Below, one piece after another: positions 54,886-64,000 of a DNA stretch of 64,000 nt. Below the pieces are notes generated by a model. It had not been told where the DNA came from and did not search any database. It saw only the letters and a list, made by a program, of their open reading frames with translations. The stretch is from G963664835 sp965220775 (GTDB taxonomy: Bacteria > Chloroflexota > UBA6077 > FW602-bin22 > JBCLEL01). The number at the start of each line of letters is the position of its first letter. Position 1 is the stretch's first letter. Location of the stretch: the NCBI GenBank assembly GCA_965220775.1, contig OZ244845.1:3224001-3288000 (forward strand). The letters are read 5' to 3'. The position numbers were made by a program, and so were the translations under genes.

Positions 54886-54938
54886 GAATTGGTAGTTGAT
54901 CTAGCTATGCTAGTCGCGCTGCGCTAGACTCTACGGCG

Positions 54939-56774
54939 GTGGTTGCTCCCAACCCTCTCAGTGTTTTTGGCGAAAATCGGTACCATCAGGGTCAGCTTGA
55001 CTTGTCAACATTGCTGCGAATTCTAAGATACGTCCTGCAGCACCCGGTCGTGATGACGCTTTCCATCGCCAGCCTGGTCCTTAGCGCCGGCGCGACGGCG
55101 GCGGTTCCACAGCTTCTCGGGATGTTCGTGGACCGGGGTGTGAGTCAGGGCGACTTCAATTTCGTCCTACTGATGGCCGGCGCGATAGTCGCCGCTAGTC
55201 TAGTGCGTGCAGGCGGCGAATTCTCTCGATCGTATATGGCTGAGCGCATCAGCCAACTCGTTGCCCGAGATTTCCGAAACGAGCTTTTCGCCCACTATCA
55301 GAACCTGTCGTTTGGCTACCATGACCGAGCCAGGACCGGCCAGCTCATGAGCCGGGCGACAAGCGACGTCGAGTCGGTAATGCGTTTCACCGGCATGGGC
55401 GCCACTATGATGCTCCAGGTGATCGTTCTCGTCACGTTGACCATTGTGTTGATGGTCCGAATCGACTTGGCGCTTACCTTGTTGGCAATGGCGACAGTAC
55501 CAGCGATAGGCGGATTGGCCATCGTTACCGGATCGACACTGCGGCCACTATTCCGCACCCTGCAGGAGGAAACCGCCGAACTCAACACCGTGCTGCAGGA
55601 GAACCTAACCGGCCATCGGGTCGTTCGCGCCTTCGCGCGCGAGAGCGAACAGACGGAGAAGTTCGACGGACACAACCGCGCGCTTCAAACCGCCTCGATC
55701 CGAATCATGCGGATGTTCGCAATTAGAGGCCCGCTCATGACCGCCATCGCAGGTCTCGGCACTGTGGCCGTGCTTTGGGTTGGCGGAAACAGGGTAATTG
55801 CCGGCGACTTGTCGCTGGGTGTGCTGGTGGCATTCAACGCATACCTGTTGACACTTGTCATGCCGGTGCGAATGCTCGGATTCATGGTGAACATGAGCGC
55901 ACGGGCTATAGCCTCGGGCGAGCGCATATTCGAGATCCTGGACGCCCAATCCCCCGTCCAGGAGAAGACAAATGCCATCTCCGTAGGACGGCTCCAGGGT
56001 CAGGTCAGCTTCGATAACGTCACGTTCCTATACGACCGCGAACCCGTGCTTCGCGATGTGTCCTTTAATGCACAGCCCGGCCAAGTCTTCGGAATCCTGG
56101 GCATGACCGGCTCCGGCAAGACTTCGCTCATCAACCTCATCCCTCGCTTCTACGACGTCCAACGCGGCGCCATCAGAATCGATGGCCACGACCTCCGTGA
56201 CCTTCAACTCGAGTCTCTTCGCCGGCAGATCGGCATCGTCCTTCAGGACACCTACCTATTCTCCGCCTCCATCCGGGAAAACATAGCCTATGGCCGCGCC
56301 GGGGCCCCCCTTGACGAGATTGTCGAGGCCGCCAAGGCGGCCAAAGCGCACGAGTTCATCATCGATACGCCGAGAGGCTACGACACTCTCCTCGGTGAGA
56401 GAGGTGTCACCCTGTCCGGCGGCCAGCGTCAGCGCATCGCCATCACCCGCGCCTTGCTCATGGATCCCAGGATTCTAATCCTCGATGACGCCACCTCAAG
56501 TGTCGACGTCCAAACCGAGGTCGAAATACAGCAGGCTCTCGAGAGGCTTATGGAGGGACGTACCACCTTCATCATCGCCCAACGCCTCAGCTCTGTACGA
56601 CAGGCCGACCAGATCATCGTGCTCGAACAGGGCAGCATCATCGCTCAAGGCCACCACGACCAGCTTCTGAGTGAGAGCAGGCTCTATCGGGCAATGCTCG
56701 GTCAGCAGTTGCAGCTGGCGGCCGAAACTCGACAAGAACACGCTGGCCCGCTGCGAGCGAGGGTAGCGACATGA
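54939..56774 (+). CDS. ABC exporter half-transporter, subunit 1 (degenerate catalytic site)
   Basis: A 611-residue six-helix membrane domain plus ATPase. Walker A is GMTGSGKTS and the signature is canonical LSGGQRQRIAI. Walker B reads ILILDDATSSVD, with Asp in place of the catalytic Glu. GTG start at 54939. The stop overlaps the partner's start (ATGA, 56771-56774). Together they resemble heterodimeric exporters such as BmrCD or TM287/288, in which this subunit carries the non-hydrolysing site. Substrate unknown; multidrug or lipid export is usual. Confidence 0.88.
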   Translation: MVAPNPLSVFGENRYHQGQLDLSTLLRILRYVLQHPVVMTLSIASLVLSAGATAAVPQLLGMFVDRGVSQGDFNFVLLMAGAIVAASLVRAGGEFSRSYMAERISQLVARDFRNELFAHYQNLSFGYHDRARTGQLMSRATSDVESVMRFTGMGATMMLQVIVLVTLTIVLMVRIDLALTLLAMATVPAIGGLAIVTGSTLRPLFRTLQEETAELNTVLQENLTGHRVVRAFARESEQTEKFDGHNRALQTASIRIMRMFAIRGPLMTAIAGLGTVAVLWVGGNRVIAGDLSLGVLVAFNAYLLTLVMPVRMLGFMVNMSARAIASGERIFEILDAQSPVQEKTNAISVGRLQGQVSFDNVTFLYDREPVLRDVSFNAQPGQVFGILGMTGSGKTSLINLIPRFYDVQRGAIRIDGHDLRDLQLESLRRQIGIVLQDTYLFSASIRENIAYGRAGAPLDEIVEAAKAAKAHEFIIDTPRGYDTLLGERGVTLSGGQRQRIAITRALLMDPRILILDDATSSVDVQTEVEIQQALERLMEGRTTFIIAQRLSSVRQADQIIVLEQGSIIAQGHHDQLLSESRLYRAMLGQQLQLAAETRQEHAGPLRARVAT

Positions 56775-58540
56775 TGCACTGGGGCTCGGCAGGTCTCGAA
56801 GGCAAAGCGTATAGCTCGGTTACGGTGAAGCGGCTGGCCGGATATCTCCATCGAGACGTGCCTCAACTCATTCTGGCGGGAGTAATGGTGGTCTTCAGTG
56901 CCGCGCTCATGCTCGCGGGACCGTACCTAATAAAGATAGCCATCGATGACGGCATCAGCCAGAATCGAGTCGACGTTTTGACAATAGCAGCAATACTCTA
57001 CCCGGCCACCCTCGTAGGCGTCTGGCTGCTCACCTACGGCCAGACCAGACTGGTCAGCGGCATTGGCCAGCGGCTGCTGGGTAAGTTGCGCCTGGACATG
57101 TTCGTCCACCTGCAAAGGCTGCCGGCCGGCTTCTTCACCAAACGCCAGGTTGGCAGCCTCATGTCCCGGGTGATAAACGACATCTCGATTCTGAACGAGT
57201 TCATCTCGGTCGGCGCTCTTCAAATTCTGGCTGACGTACTGCTTTTGATAGCGATAGCAGGTGCGATGTTGGTACTGGATCCCGGGCTGGCCCTGATGAT
57301 CTTCTTGACCTTTCCCGTCACCTTCATCGCTGCCCGGATCTACGCGGTGAAGGCACACCAGGCGTTTCGTCACAGCCGGCAAACCGTCGCTGAAGTGAAC
57401 GCCAGCCTTCAAGAAAATATCGCAGGAGTGCGGGTCGCTCAGAGCTTTGCTCGCGAGGACCGCAACATCGCACAGTTTGGCCAGATCAACGACCGCAATT
57501 TCAGTGCGGCGATGCGCGCCGGCGTTCTGGCCGCCAGCCTCACGCCAGCAGTCGAGATATTGCGCGCCGTATGCATGGTCCTGATCGTCGTCTACGGCGG
57601 ATGGCGAGCAATCGACGGCGTAACAACCGTCGGCGTTCTTGTTGCATTCCTGACGTACGTGAACAGATTTTTCGAACCTATCCGGCAGCTCAGCCAGTGG
57701 TTCAACATGCTTCAAGCCTCGATGGTGGCCGGCGAGCGGGTATTTGAGCTACTGGACGAGCCGGTGACTGTGATCGATAGGCCAGATGCGATTGAGGCCG
57801 ATTCTCTGCAGGGTCGGGTCGAGTTTGCCGACGTGAGTTTCGAGTACGAGGCCAACCGGCCGGTCCTAGAGCAGATCAGCTTCACCATAAAGCCGGGGCA
57901 GACGGTCGCTCTGGTCGGGCCTACTGGCGCAGGTAAGACAACGATCGCAAGTTTACTATCCCGTTTCTATGATGCCGGCGCCGGCCAGGTGAAGGTCGAT
58001 GGACGCGATGTCCGCGAGTATCAACAGAGATCGCTGCGCCGTCAGATGGCGGTTGTGTTGCAAGAGCCATTCTTATTCTCCGGCACCGTCAAGGACAACC
58101 TCCTGTTCGGCCGGCCATCAGCTACTTCAGGCGAAGTTGAGGCCGCGGCTGCCGCAGTTGGCGCAGACCGATTCATCGCCGATCTGGATATGCAGTATGA
58201 AACCGAGGTAGACGAGCGCGGCGTTCGCCTTTCATTAGGACAGCGTCAGTTGGTCGCCTTCGCCCGCGCGCTCCTGGCTGATCCAAGAATACTGATATTG
58301 GATGAGGCGACGGCCAACATAGACGTACAATCCGAACTGCGTCTGCAGGAGGCGATCGCAACTTTGCTCAAGGGTCGGACCGCATTGGTCATCGCCCACC
58401 GACTGAGCACTATTCGCCGCGCTGACCTGATACTGGTTTTGGATCAGGGCCGAATTGTGCAAAGAGGCCGGCACGACGATCTGATTGTCGAGCCGGGTCT
58501 ATACCAGCAGCTCTACTCGTTGCAAGCGCAGGTTGCCTAG
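56771..58540 (+). CDS. ABC exporter half-transporter, subunit 2
   Basis: A 589-residue partner of the preceding gene. Walker A GPTGAGKTT, Walker B ILILDEATANID with intact catalytic Glu, but the signature is altered to LSLGQRQLVAF. In a heterodimer the altered signature faces the altered Walker B of subunit 1, so one of the two sites is degenerate and the other complete, as in known asymmetric exporters. ATG at 56771 is coupled to the upstream stop. Confidence 0.88.
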   Translation: MMHWGSAGLEGKAYSSVTVKRLAGYLHRDVPQLILAGVMVVFSAALMLAGPYLIKIAIDDGISQNRVDVLTIAAILYPATLVGVWLLTYGQTRLVSGIGQRLLGKLRLDMFVHLQRLPAGFFTKRQVGSLMSRVINDISILNEFISVGALQILADVLLLIAIAGAMLVLDPGLALMIFLTFPVTFIAARIYAVKAHQAFRHSRQTVAEVNASLQENIAGVRVAQSFAREDRNIAQFGQINDRNFSAAMRAGVLAASLTPAVEILRAVCMVLIVVYGGWRAIDGVTTVGVLVAFLTYVNRFFEPIRQLSQWFNMLQASMVAGERVFELLDEPVTVIDRPDAIEADSLQGRVEFADVSFEYEANRPVLEQISFTIKPGQTVALVGPTGAGKTTIASLLSRFYDAGAGQVKVDGRDVREYQQRSLRRQMAVVLQEPFLFSGTVKDNLLFGRPSATSGEVEAAAAAVGADRFIADLDMQYETEVDERGVRLSLGQRQLVAFARALLADPRILILDEATANIDVQSELRLQEAIATLLKGRTALVIAHRLSTIRRADLILVLDQGRIVQRGRHDDLIVEPGLYQQLYSLQAQVA

Positions 58541-58594
58541 AGGAATTCTGATCCTCCGGGTTGGGTTGCCGGTGAAGCATTTGCGGAGCGCAAT

Positions 58595-58951
58595 TCAGCC
58601 ACGAGAGAGCTCCTTTAGCACGCTCTCCAACCGTTCAGATGTAATGTAGGCGGCCTCTGGCAGCAAGGCTTTGATTTTCTCCAAGGGTTCCGGTCTGCCA
58701 TTTACGAAGATTACTGGCATATCCCTAGTTTCGAGCCGTGAGCGCAAGTAGCGAGCAGTCTGACGGCCATGAGAGGGTAAGCGATCAAGGTAAATCACCA
58801 CGACATGGGGCTGAAAGCGTCGTACGCGCCTTCCTGCTCGCGCGCCATCTTCCGCTTCGATTTCGACTTCCCAGCCAGCCACGCGTAGTGGTCTAGCCAA
58901 CTCCATTGCTTCATCTGATTTCCAGTGAATCAAGAACAGCTTGCGTTTCAA
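58595..58951 (-). CDS. Receiver-like (CheY-fold) stand-alone protein
   Basis: A 118-residue protein with a receiver-domain pattern: FLIHWKSDEAMELA, then HVVVIYLDRLPSHGRQTA with Asp56 at the phosphorylation position, and VIFVNGRPEPLEKIKALLPEA in place of the switch and lysine region. The usual acidic pair at the end of strand 1 is not retained, so phosphorylation is doubtful. It starts 65 bp after the DinG gene on the same strand and may be co-transcribed. Function unknown. Confidence 0.65.
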   Translation of the reverse strand: MKRKLFLIHWKSDEAMELARPLRVAGWEVEIEAEDGARAGRRVRRFQPHVVVIYLDRLPSHGRQTARYLRSRLETRDMPVIFVNGRPEPLEKIKALLPEAAYITSERLESVLKELSRG

Positions 58952-59016
58952 GTTTCGACCGCTAGTCCAATCGTGCTTTCCAGTGAGTCTTCCTCCGATG
59001 GACAGGTCTTACCCTG

Positions 59017-61851
59017 TTACTTGGTTGGAGGCTGGGCAAGCCACCTTTGCACCCTTGGAACCAACGTGCTCAGCGGCGCGATAAGGGTATTCAAGCGAGG
59101 AAGAGACTCTAGGAAACGACGGCCGTATGATCTTGTGTGGATCCGGCGATCCAAGACGACAAACGCGCCGCGGTCGGTCGAGCTGCGAATGAGCCGGCCG
59201 AATCCTTGGCGGAATCGCAACACTGTCATGGGAACACTGTATTCACCAAATGGATTATCGTACAGCTCGCTGCGGGCGGCGAAAACCGGGTCTGTGGGAA
59301 CGGGGAAGGGCAGCCGAACGATCACCAGAACACTCAACGCCTCGCCAACAACATCGATTCCTTCCCAGAAGCTGGCAGCCCCGAGCAAAACAACCCTCTT
59401 GTTAGTGCGGAATGCCTGGAGCAAGTGGCGTCGTGAAGATCCATCGACGCCGTGACCAAGGACAAGAATCTCTTCTGCCGCTAGCCGTTCGCTAATTGCA
59501 TGATAAGTGCGACGCAGCTGGCTATGAGACGTGAATAGCACCAGCATTCGTCCTCCCGTGGAGGTCGCCAATCTGATCAGAGTTTCGCGCAGGTCGCGCT
59601 GATAGTTCGGACGTTCAGGTTCCGCAATATCGGTAGGTACGGAGACCAGTGTGGACTCCTTATAGTTGAAAGGCGTCGGCAGACTCATCTCGTCTGCGTC
59701 GGGCAAATTCAGGTGTTCCTTAATAAACGAGAACGAACCAGCAATTGTCATAGTAGCGGAGGTGACAATTACCGCCCTCCTAGGGCCAAATAGAAAATCC
59801 TCTAGACGTGGACCCACCCGGAGAGGCGCGGCGTTCAGAACCATGTTGCCTCGCGCATCGTTGCTCAGCCAATACACGCTCTCCGGGCTGGGCTCACAGA
59901 CAAATTCGTTGATTTGATCGCGCGAATCGGCCAGGGAAGCGAGAGTGGATGAGATGTCGTTATAAACCATCTCAATTGCTGGCGATTGGTCGCGGCTTGC
60001 CAATTGAGCGAGCGCCGTCTGGATAGTCGCCAAGCGCTGACAAACCTCGTCGATACTGTTACACAAGTCATCGCATTGTCGTTCGATGACGTCCCACGCA
60101 CTACCTGCGCGTACCGCCGCGGTCACTCGCATCCGGGGATCGAATCCACGTCTGTTTTCCTGTTCATTCAGAAGCCTGGCCAGGCCGCTGAAGACCTGTT
60201 TGCCGGCAAGACGTGTCGCGTCGACCGCCACTTCAGCGGAGCGTGCGATCCGGGCGACATCGGTTTGAATCGGTCTGCTTGCGCCAACCGCGCGCAGAAC
60301 ACTAGTCAGATTCACTAACAGGCCGGTCCTGCGCTGGTCGACGGAGAACATCGTGTCGAGGTCACTGTCGAAGGTTAGAACCGAGACGCTCCATCCGAAT
60401 TGCTCAGTTGCGCGGCTCTCCAAGTGATGCGCCTCATCAACGATCAGATAGCGGTAGGCCGGGATCAGGCTAGAATCCGTCAATACATCTGAAAGGAGCA
60501 GGGCGTGGTTCACGAGAATCAGGTGCGCCGCTTCTGCCTGCCGGCGGGCGCGGCTAACGTAGCAGGTGCCGTCGCGAAAAAAACTGCAAGTGTCGGCATT
60601 GCAGTGCTCCCTGGACGCCCACAGATTGGAAAGGATTGCCCGCTCGCCGTCGGTAAGGTTCAATTCAGACAGGTCTCCTGTCTCGGTCTTCAATAGCCAA
60701 ATCATTATCTTTACCAGCGCCACGCGTTCGGCCAGCGACAAGTCCTGGCGACGGCGAATAAGTTGCCAACGGTGGAGACAAAGATAGTTATTACGACCTT
60801 TCAGCAGACTAACCTTTAGCTCTTCCTCGACAATCCGACGGACAAGCGGAATGTCCTTGAGAAATAGCTGATCTTGCAGGTTGATGGTGTTCGTCGAAAC
60901 AATCACTCGCTCCGAGTTTTTGATTGCGAACTCGGCCGCAGGCAGCAGATATGCGAGTGATTTGCCCGTTCCGGTGCCCGCCTCAACCAGTAGTTGGCCC
61001 TCATTATTCAGAGCATCACCCACTGCTTCGAGCATCTGCACCTGGGAAGGCCGCCGATCGTAGCCGGACATCTGTCTGGAAATCTCGCCCGCCGGATCGA
61101 ATAAGGATTTCAACCGTTCGAGGTCGATGGGTTGGCAATCCTCCGCCGGTTCTAAAGGCTGTTCGTCGCGTCGTGTGGCGCTAACGAGCCCCAACACTAG
61201 CTGTTCAAATCCGGCCCCTGAGACGGCTCGCTGCCAGATTGATGCTCCCGTCGAAGATGACCTCTTCCGCGCGGCGATACTGGCAAACAGGCTCTCTAAC
61301 GACCACCCAGAACCGCTTACCAGGCGAACAACCTCGTCCAGAATCAATGGGTCCTGCCCTTCAGCAACGTCCAACAATTGCAGAAACAGATCGCGGGTGA
61401 CGAGCGCGTCGGCCACTGCACGATGCTGCTTCGGGAAAGGAATATCGAAGTGCGCCGCTAAAGCCGCCAAGCTGTAAGAAGACAGTTGCGGCAATAGGAC
61501 GCTCGCCAATTCAAATGTGTCAATCGTCGGACTTGTTAACGGGATGCCATGGCGGGCGAGGGCGTTTACGTCGTTGGCAACGGAATGCGCAAGAAGAGGC
61601 AACTCGCCAACGAACTCCGTTATCGCCAAGGCTAATTGGTCGATTCTGGGTGCGCGGCGCAAGTCGGCCGGATCGATTCCAGTCAGTACCTGGATTGCGT
61701 ACGGGAATTCGACTCCTGGATTGACAAGTGAAGACCAGGTTGCCAGCGTCTTATTGCCACGGAACTTGATCAGTCCGATCTCAACAATGGACTGCTCATC
61801 GGACCGTGCGCTGGTCATCTCCAGATCGATAGAGACGTAAACATTGGACAT
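59017..61851 (-). CDS. dinG: DnaQ exonuclease-DinG helicase fusion
   Basis: 944 residues from the second of two adjacent ATGs. Residues about 5-165 form a DEDDh 3'-5' exonuclease (DLE at 9-11, HSVANDVN, HRAVADALVT). A superfamily-2 helicase with an iron-sulfur domain follows: Walker A EAGTGTGKS near 290, four cysteines around YLCLHRWQ and HCNADTCSFFRDGTCY, DEAH in VDEAHHLE, and C-terminal motifs ASFWEGIDVVGEAL and RFRQGFGRLIRS. This fusion is common in Firmicutes and related Gram-positive-like lineages. Roles in DNA repair and recombination are likely. Confidence 0.93.
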   Translation of the reverse strand: MSNVYVSIDLEMTSARSDEQSIVEIGLIKFRGNKTLATWSSLVNPGVEFPYAIQVLTGIDPADLRRAPRIDQLALAITEFVGELPLLAHSVANDVNALARHGIPLTSPTIDTFELASVLLPQLSSYSLAALAAHFDIPFPKQHRAVADALVTRDLFLQLLDVAEGQDPLILDEVVRLVSGSGWSLESLFASIAARKRSSSTGASIWQRAVSGAGFEQLVLGLVSATRRDEQPLEPAEDCQPIDLERLKSLFDPAGEISRQMSGYDRRPSQVQMLEAVGDALNNEGQLLVEAGTGTGKSLAYLLPAAEFAIKNSERVIVSTNTINLQDQLFLKDIPLVRRIVEEELKVSLLKGRNNYLCLHRWQLIRRRQDLSLAERVALVKIMIWLLKTETGDLSELNLTDGERAILSNLWASREHCNADTCSFFRDGTCYVSRARRQAEAAHLILVNHALLLSDVLTDSSLIPAYRYLIVDEAHHLESRATEQFGWSVSVLTFDSDLDTMFSVDQRRTGLLVNLTSVLRAVGASRPIQTDVARIARSAEVAVDATRLAGKQVFSGLARLLNEQENRRGFDPRMRVTAAVRAGSAWDVIERQCDDLCNSIDEVCQRLATIQTALAQLASRDQSPAIEMVYNDISSTLASLADSRDQINEFVCEPSPESVYWLSNDARGNMVLNAAPLRVGPRLEDFLFGPRRAVIVTSATMTIAGSFSFIKEHLNLPDADEMSLPTPFNYKESTLVSVPTDIAEPERPNYQRDLRETLIRLATSTGGRMLVLFTSHSQLRRTYHAISERLAAEEILVLGHGVDGSSRRHLLQAFRTNKRVVLLGAASFWEGIDVVGEALSVLVIVRLPFPVPTDPVFAARSELYDNPFGEYSVPMTVLRFRQGFGRLIRSSTDRGAFVVLDRRIHTRSYGRRFLESLPRLNTLIAPLSTLVPRVQRWLAQPPTK

Positions 61852-62001
61852 CAATTCGACATCCCAACGACTGCTAACATTGGATCGCGTCTGGTGTTAT
61901 AGAATTGAGCTAGGCGCTTTCAAATAGTCGACTAAGCCTGTTGCAGCGTCCAGAAGTACCGCATTTCCCGCAAACAACGGTTCCCGTGGGAGGTTTGCGC
62001 A

Positions 62002-64000
62002 GTGGCGATTGCCCCACTAGGGCTTGTCGTTTCCATTGTAATGCTTGTAATCAAGCGGGTATTCAACAATATCCGCATGATGTTGGCGACATTTATCGGG
62101 TTGGCCATCGCGGTCAGCTTCCTGTCTTCGCTGCCACTCTTCACCGGTGGGACGATTGAGAAGCTGCTCAGAGACAGCATCCGCAGCCACGAAGGACGCC
62201 CCATAGGCACGGTGTGGATTCAGCACCTCGAGGGTATCAGAGGCAAGGCGAGCATCCAAGAATACCACCTTGCCGACTCATATTTCCGCAACAACATCTC
62301 TTGGATTCTGAGCGGCGACGTACCTATCCTAGGTTTTCTTCGGTATGTCGCGACCGACACCTACCTATTTTGGCCGGCTGACGAGCTCCAATTCACTCGG
62401 ACTGTGGATCGCCGTTACGGTTACCTTGCCTTCCAATCGGATCTTTTGGACCATATCGACTTCCTCGACGGGGGACCTTTACCGACCAGTCCGGTGGACT
62501 CCAACGGCGACGTGCCGGCAATTGTTCACACGAGTGTCGCCAACGAACTGTCGATTCGGGTTGGTGATCGGTATAGCTTCAGCAACTTGAAGAGATACGA
62601 CCCGAAAGGTGTTCACGTCAAAATAGTCGGCATTTGGGAGGCGAAAAACCTCTCTGACGCTTACTGGCTATATGACCCTTACATCACTATTAACAGTGTG
62701 TTCATCAGCGAAGCATCCATGTTCGAAGTTGTATTCGAACGACTCCCAGGCTCCCATCACGAGTTCACTTGGTTCGTCTTGGTGGATGACGACTACATAA
62801 CAAGTGCCAACGTAGCTCGAGTTCGCAGTGGGCTTCTTTTCTTGGAACGCCGCATGCAGGAATTTGTGGGTGGCGCCAAGCTTCACCGCAGCCTACACAA
62901 CTTGCTAAACGACTTCGAGCTAAAGGCCCAAGTAGTCAACTTGCTGTTGCTGATCCTGGGCCTACCGACCATGGCCGTGGTGCTTTATTACGTAACTACA
63001 TCCTTTGGGATGGTGCTTGAACGCCAACGCAGTGAAATCGCCCTCCTCAAGAGTCGGGGCGCAAGTACTTTCCACGTGCTAGGAATCTACTCCTTGGAAG
63101 GAGTAGTGATGGGAGCGCTCGCCTTTGGCGGTGGCCTGCTGCTCAGCCGAGCCCTTGCGCAGCTAATTGGGCAAACTTACGGCTTCTTGCTTTTCGCTCA
63201 AAGGCCGGCCCTGACCTTGTACATGACCCCTCAGGTCAACCAATACGCTGCTATTGCGGTGGCAGTTGCCCTGCTGGCCTCACTTGGGCCGGCGGTGATC
63301 GCAGCCCGATACAGCATCATCGGTTACAAGCAAGAAGTGGCACGATCGCAGAGCCAGTCGATTTGGCACAGGTTCTTCATCGACTTCATATTGCTCGGGG
63401 TGGCAGCGTACGGCTACCGCATGCTTAACGAACGAGAAACCATTACCTTTATAGAACAAACTAGCGAACTGCTGATCGATCCATTGCTGATGCTCGTGCC
63501 GGCGATTTCGATAATTGCGGTAGCATCAATTTTTCTTAGGATCTTTCCATTATTGGTCGATGGCCTGGCTCGATTGGCGGCATTGGTCGCCGGTCCTTCA
63601 ACAGTGACTGCTCTGCGTCAAATATCTAGAGCTCCAGGGCAGTATAGTTCGCTAATACTATTGCTAGTCATAACGATCGCGCTGGGTTCATACAGCGCCT
63701 CAGCTGCCCACACGATCGACCGGAACTTCCGCGAGCAAGTCTACTACCGAATCCCGGCCGATCTCGTGCTGAGAGAGGTCTGGCGCTATGTAGAAGAGAC
63801 TCAGACTTACATAGAGCCCCCGTTTTCCGATCACTACGTTCCCGGCGTAGTAGCAGTGACACCAATACGCAAGCATGAAGTCTATCCCGATACGAGGGGC
63901 GGAGGGTCTCCTGCGTCCAATCTTATCGCTATCGACCGGGTAGAGTTTCCCAAAGTTGCTTGGTGGCGCTCCGATTTTGCCGATGTGCCGTTGGGTGGGC
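62002..64000 (+). CDS. FtsX-like (MacB-type) ABC permease, 3' end outside window
   Basis: The frame from GTG 62002 (GGAGG eight bases upstream) stays open to the last base, giving 666 residues of an incomplete protein. Signs: an N-terminal helix (VVSIVMLVIKRVFNNIRMMLATFIGLAIAV split over the first two segments), a long extracytoplasmic domain to about residue 305, then a four-helix FtsX core with the conserved MVLERQRSEIALLKSRGAS near 345, and after it a second domain. The permease is divergent from dinG. An ATPase gene is expected beyond the window. Confidence 0.8.
   Translation, partial: MAIAPLGLVVSIVMLVIKRVFNNIRMMLATFIGLAIAVSFLSSLPLFTGGTIEKLLRDSIRSHEGRPIGTVWIQHLEGIRGKASIQEYHLADSYFRNNISWILSGDVPILGFLRYVATDTYLFWPADELQFTRTVDRRYGYLAFQSDLLDHIDFLDGGPLPTSPVDSNGDVPAIVHTSVANELSIRVGDRYSFSNLKRYDPKGVHVKIVGIWEAKNLSDAYWLYDPYITINSVFISEASMFEVVFERLPGSHHEFTWFVLVDDDYITSANVARVRSGLLFLERRMQEFVGGAKLHRSLHNLLNDFELKAQVVNLLLLILGLPTMAVVLYYVTTSFGMVLERQRSEIALLKSRGASTFHVLGIYSLEGVVMGALAFGGGLLLSRALAQLIGQTYGFLLFAQRPALTLYMTPQVNQYAAIAVAVALLASLGPAVIAARYSIIGYKQEVARSQSQSIWHRFFIDFILLGVAAYGYRMLNERETITFIEQTSELLIDPLLMLVPAISIIAVASIFLRIFPLLVDGLARLAALVAGPSTVTALRQISRAPGQYSSLILLLVITIALGSYSASAAHTIDRNFREQVYYRIPADLVLREVWRYVEETQTYIEPPFSDHYVPGVVAVTPIRKHEVYPDTRGGGSPASNLIAIDRVEFPKVAWWRSDFADVPLGG

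Noticed and set aside
59137..61477. Plus-strand frames across dinG, including one of 116 codons
   Set aside because: They overlap the well-supported minus-strand DnaQ-DinG gene along its whole length and have no family signatures.

Overview
The window looks like a chromosomal contig from a bacterium of the phylum Chloroflexota, plausibly a marine or sponge-associated heterotroph of the SAR202 or Caldilineae kind. This is inferred from three things: two solute-binding lipoproteins with the charged VEKEV-type linker common in that phylum, four phytanoyl-CoA-dioxygenase-like genes with glycan-degradation genes, and a 23S-5S unit without an adjacent 16S. GC content is moderate, the start codons ATG, GTG and TTG are all used, and the palindrome GCCGGC is conspicuously frequent.

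Layout. 1-1,500: the end of an O-methyltransferase, a P-loop kinase cut short, and a VapBC-type toxin-antitoxin pair with its own promoter and operator. 1,731-5,240: tRNA-Ala, 23S rRNA, 5S rRNA and tRNA-Glu. 5,408-6,551: a decayed alkaline-phosphatase-superfamily gene. 6,913-12,724: an ABC-2 export operon with three pairs of permeases and one ATPase; the second and third pairs are a 1,611-bp tandem duplication. 12,925-34,739: a carbohydrate region, mostly on the minus strand, with a family-5 binding protein, a GH38 alpha-mannosidase, four PhyH-like oxygenases, a Gfo/Idh/MocA oxidoreductase, a metallo-beta-lactamase-fold protein lacking its metal motif, a GH2 glycosidase, a membrane/FG-GAP fusion protein and a sugar ABC transporter (binding protein, one MalF-type and two MalG-type permeases, no ATPase). 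35,285-38,591: a flavin-dependent halogenase with extra C-terminal domains, then rho.

39,105-42,774 is a mobile-element cluster: a complete IS1380-type element with a TAGG target duplication, abutting an IS481-type element, then the first of four copies (42,254; 46,712; 51,455; 54,627) of a non-autonomous, MITE-like repeat with terminal inverted repeats and 8-bp target duplications. Between the copies lie a GldFG-type ABC operon, a metal-dependent hydrolase, a trehalose synthase-maltokinase fusion, a CNNM/CorC-type membrane protein and a small zinc-ribbon membrane protein. The last part holds a heterodimeric ABC exporter, a receiver-like protein, a DnaQ-DinG exonuclease-helicase and the start of an FtsX-like permease that runs off the window.

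How the genes may work together: the 13-35 kb region reads as a glycan or glycoside utilisation locus (uptake, GH2 and GH38 cleavage, then oxidation or hydroxylation by Gfo/Idh and PhyH enzymes). The 43-52 kb and 55-58.5 kb regions are housekeeping transport and trehalose metabolism. The most unusual items are the MITE family, the duplicated histidine-rich membrane domain fused to FG-GAP repeats, the multi-domain halogenase, the MBL-fold protein without its metal motif and the tandem-duplicated ABC permeases.
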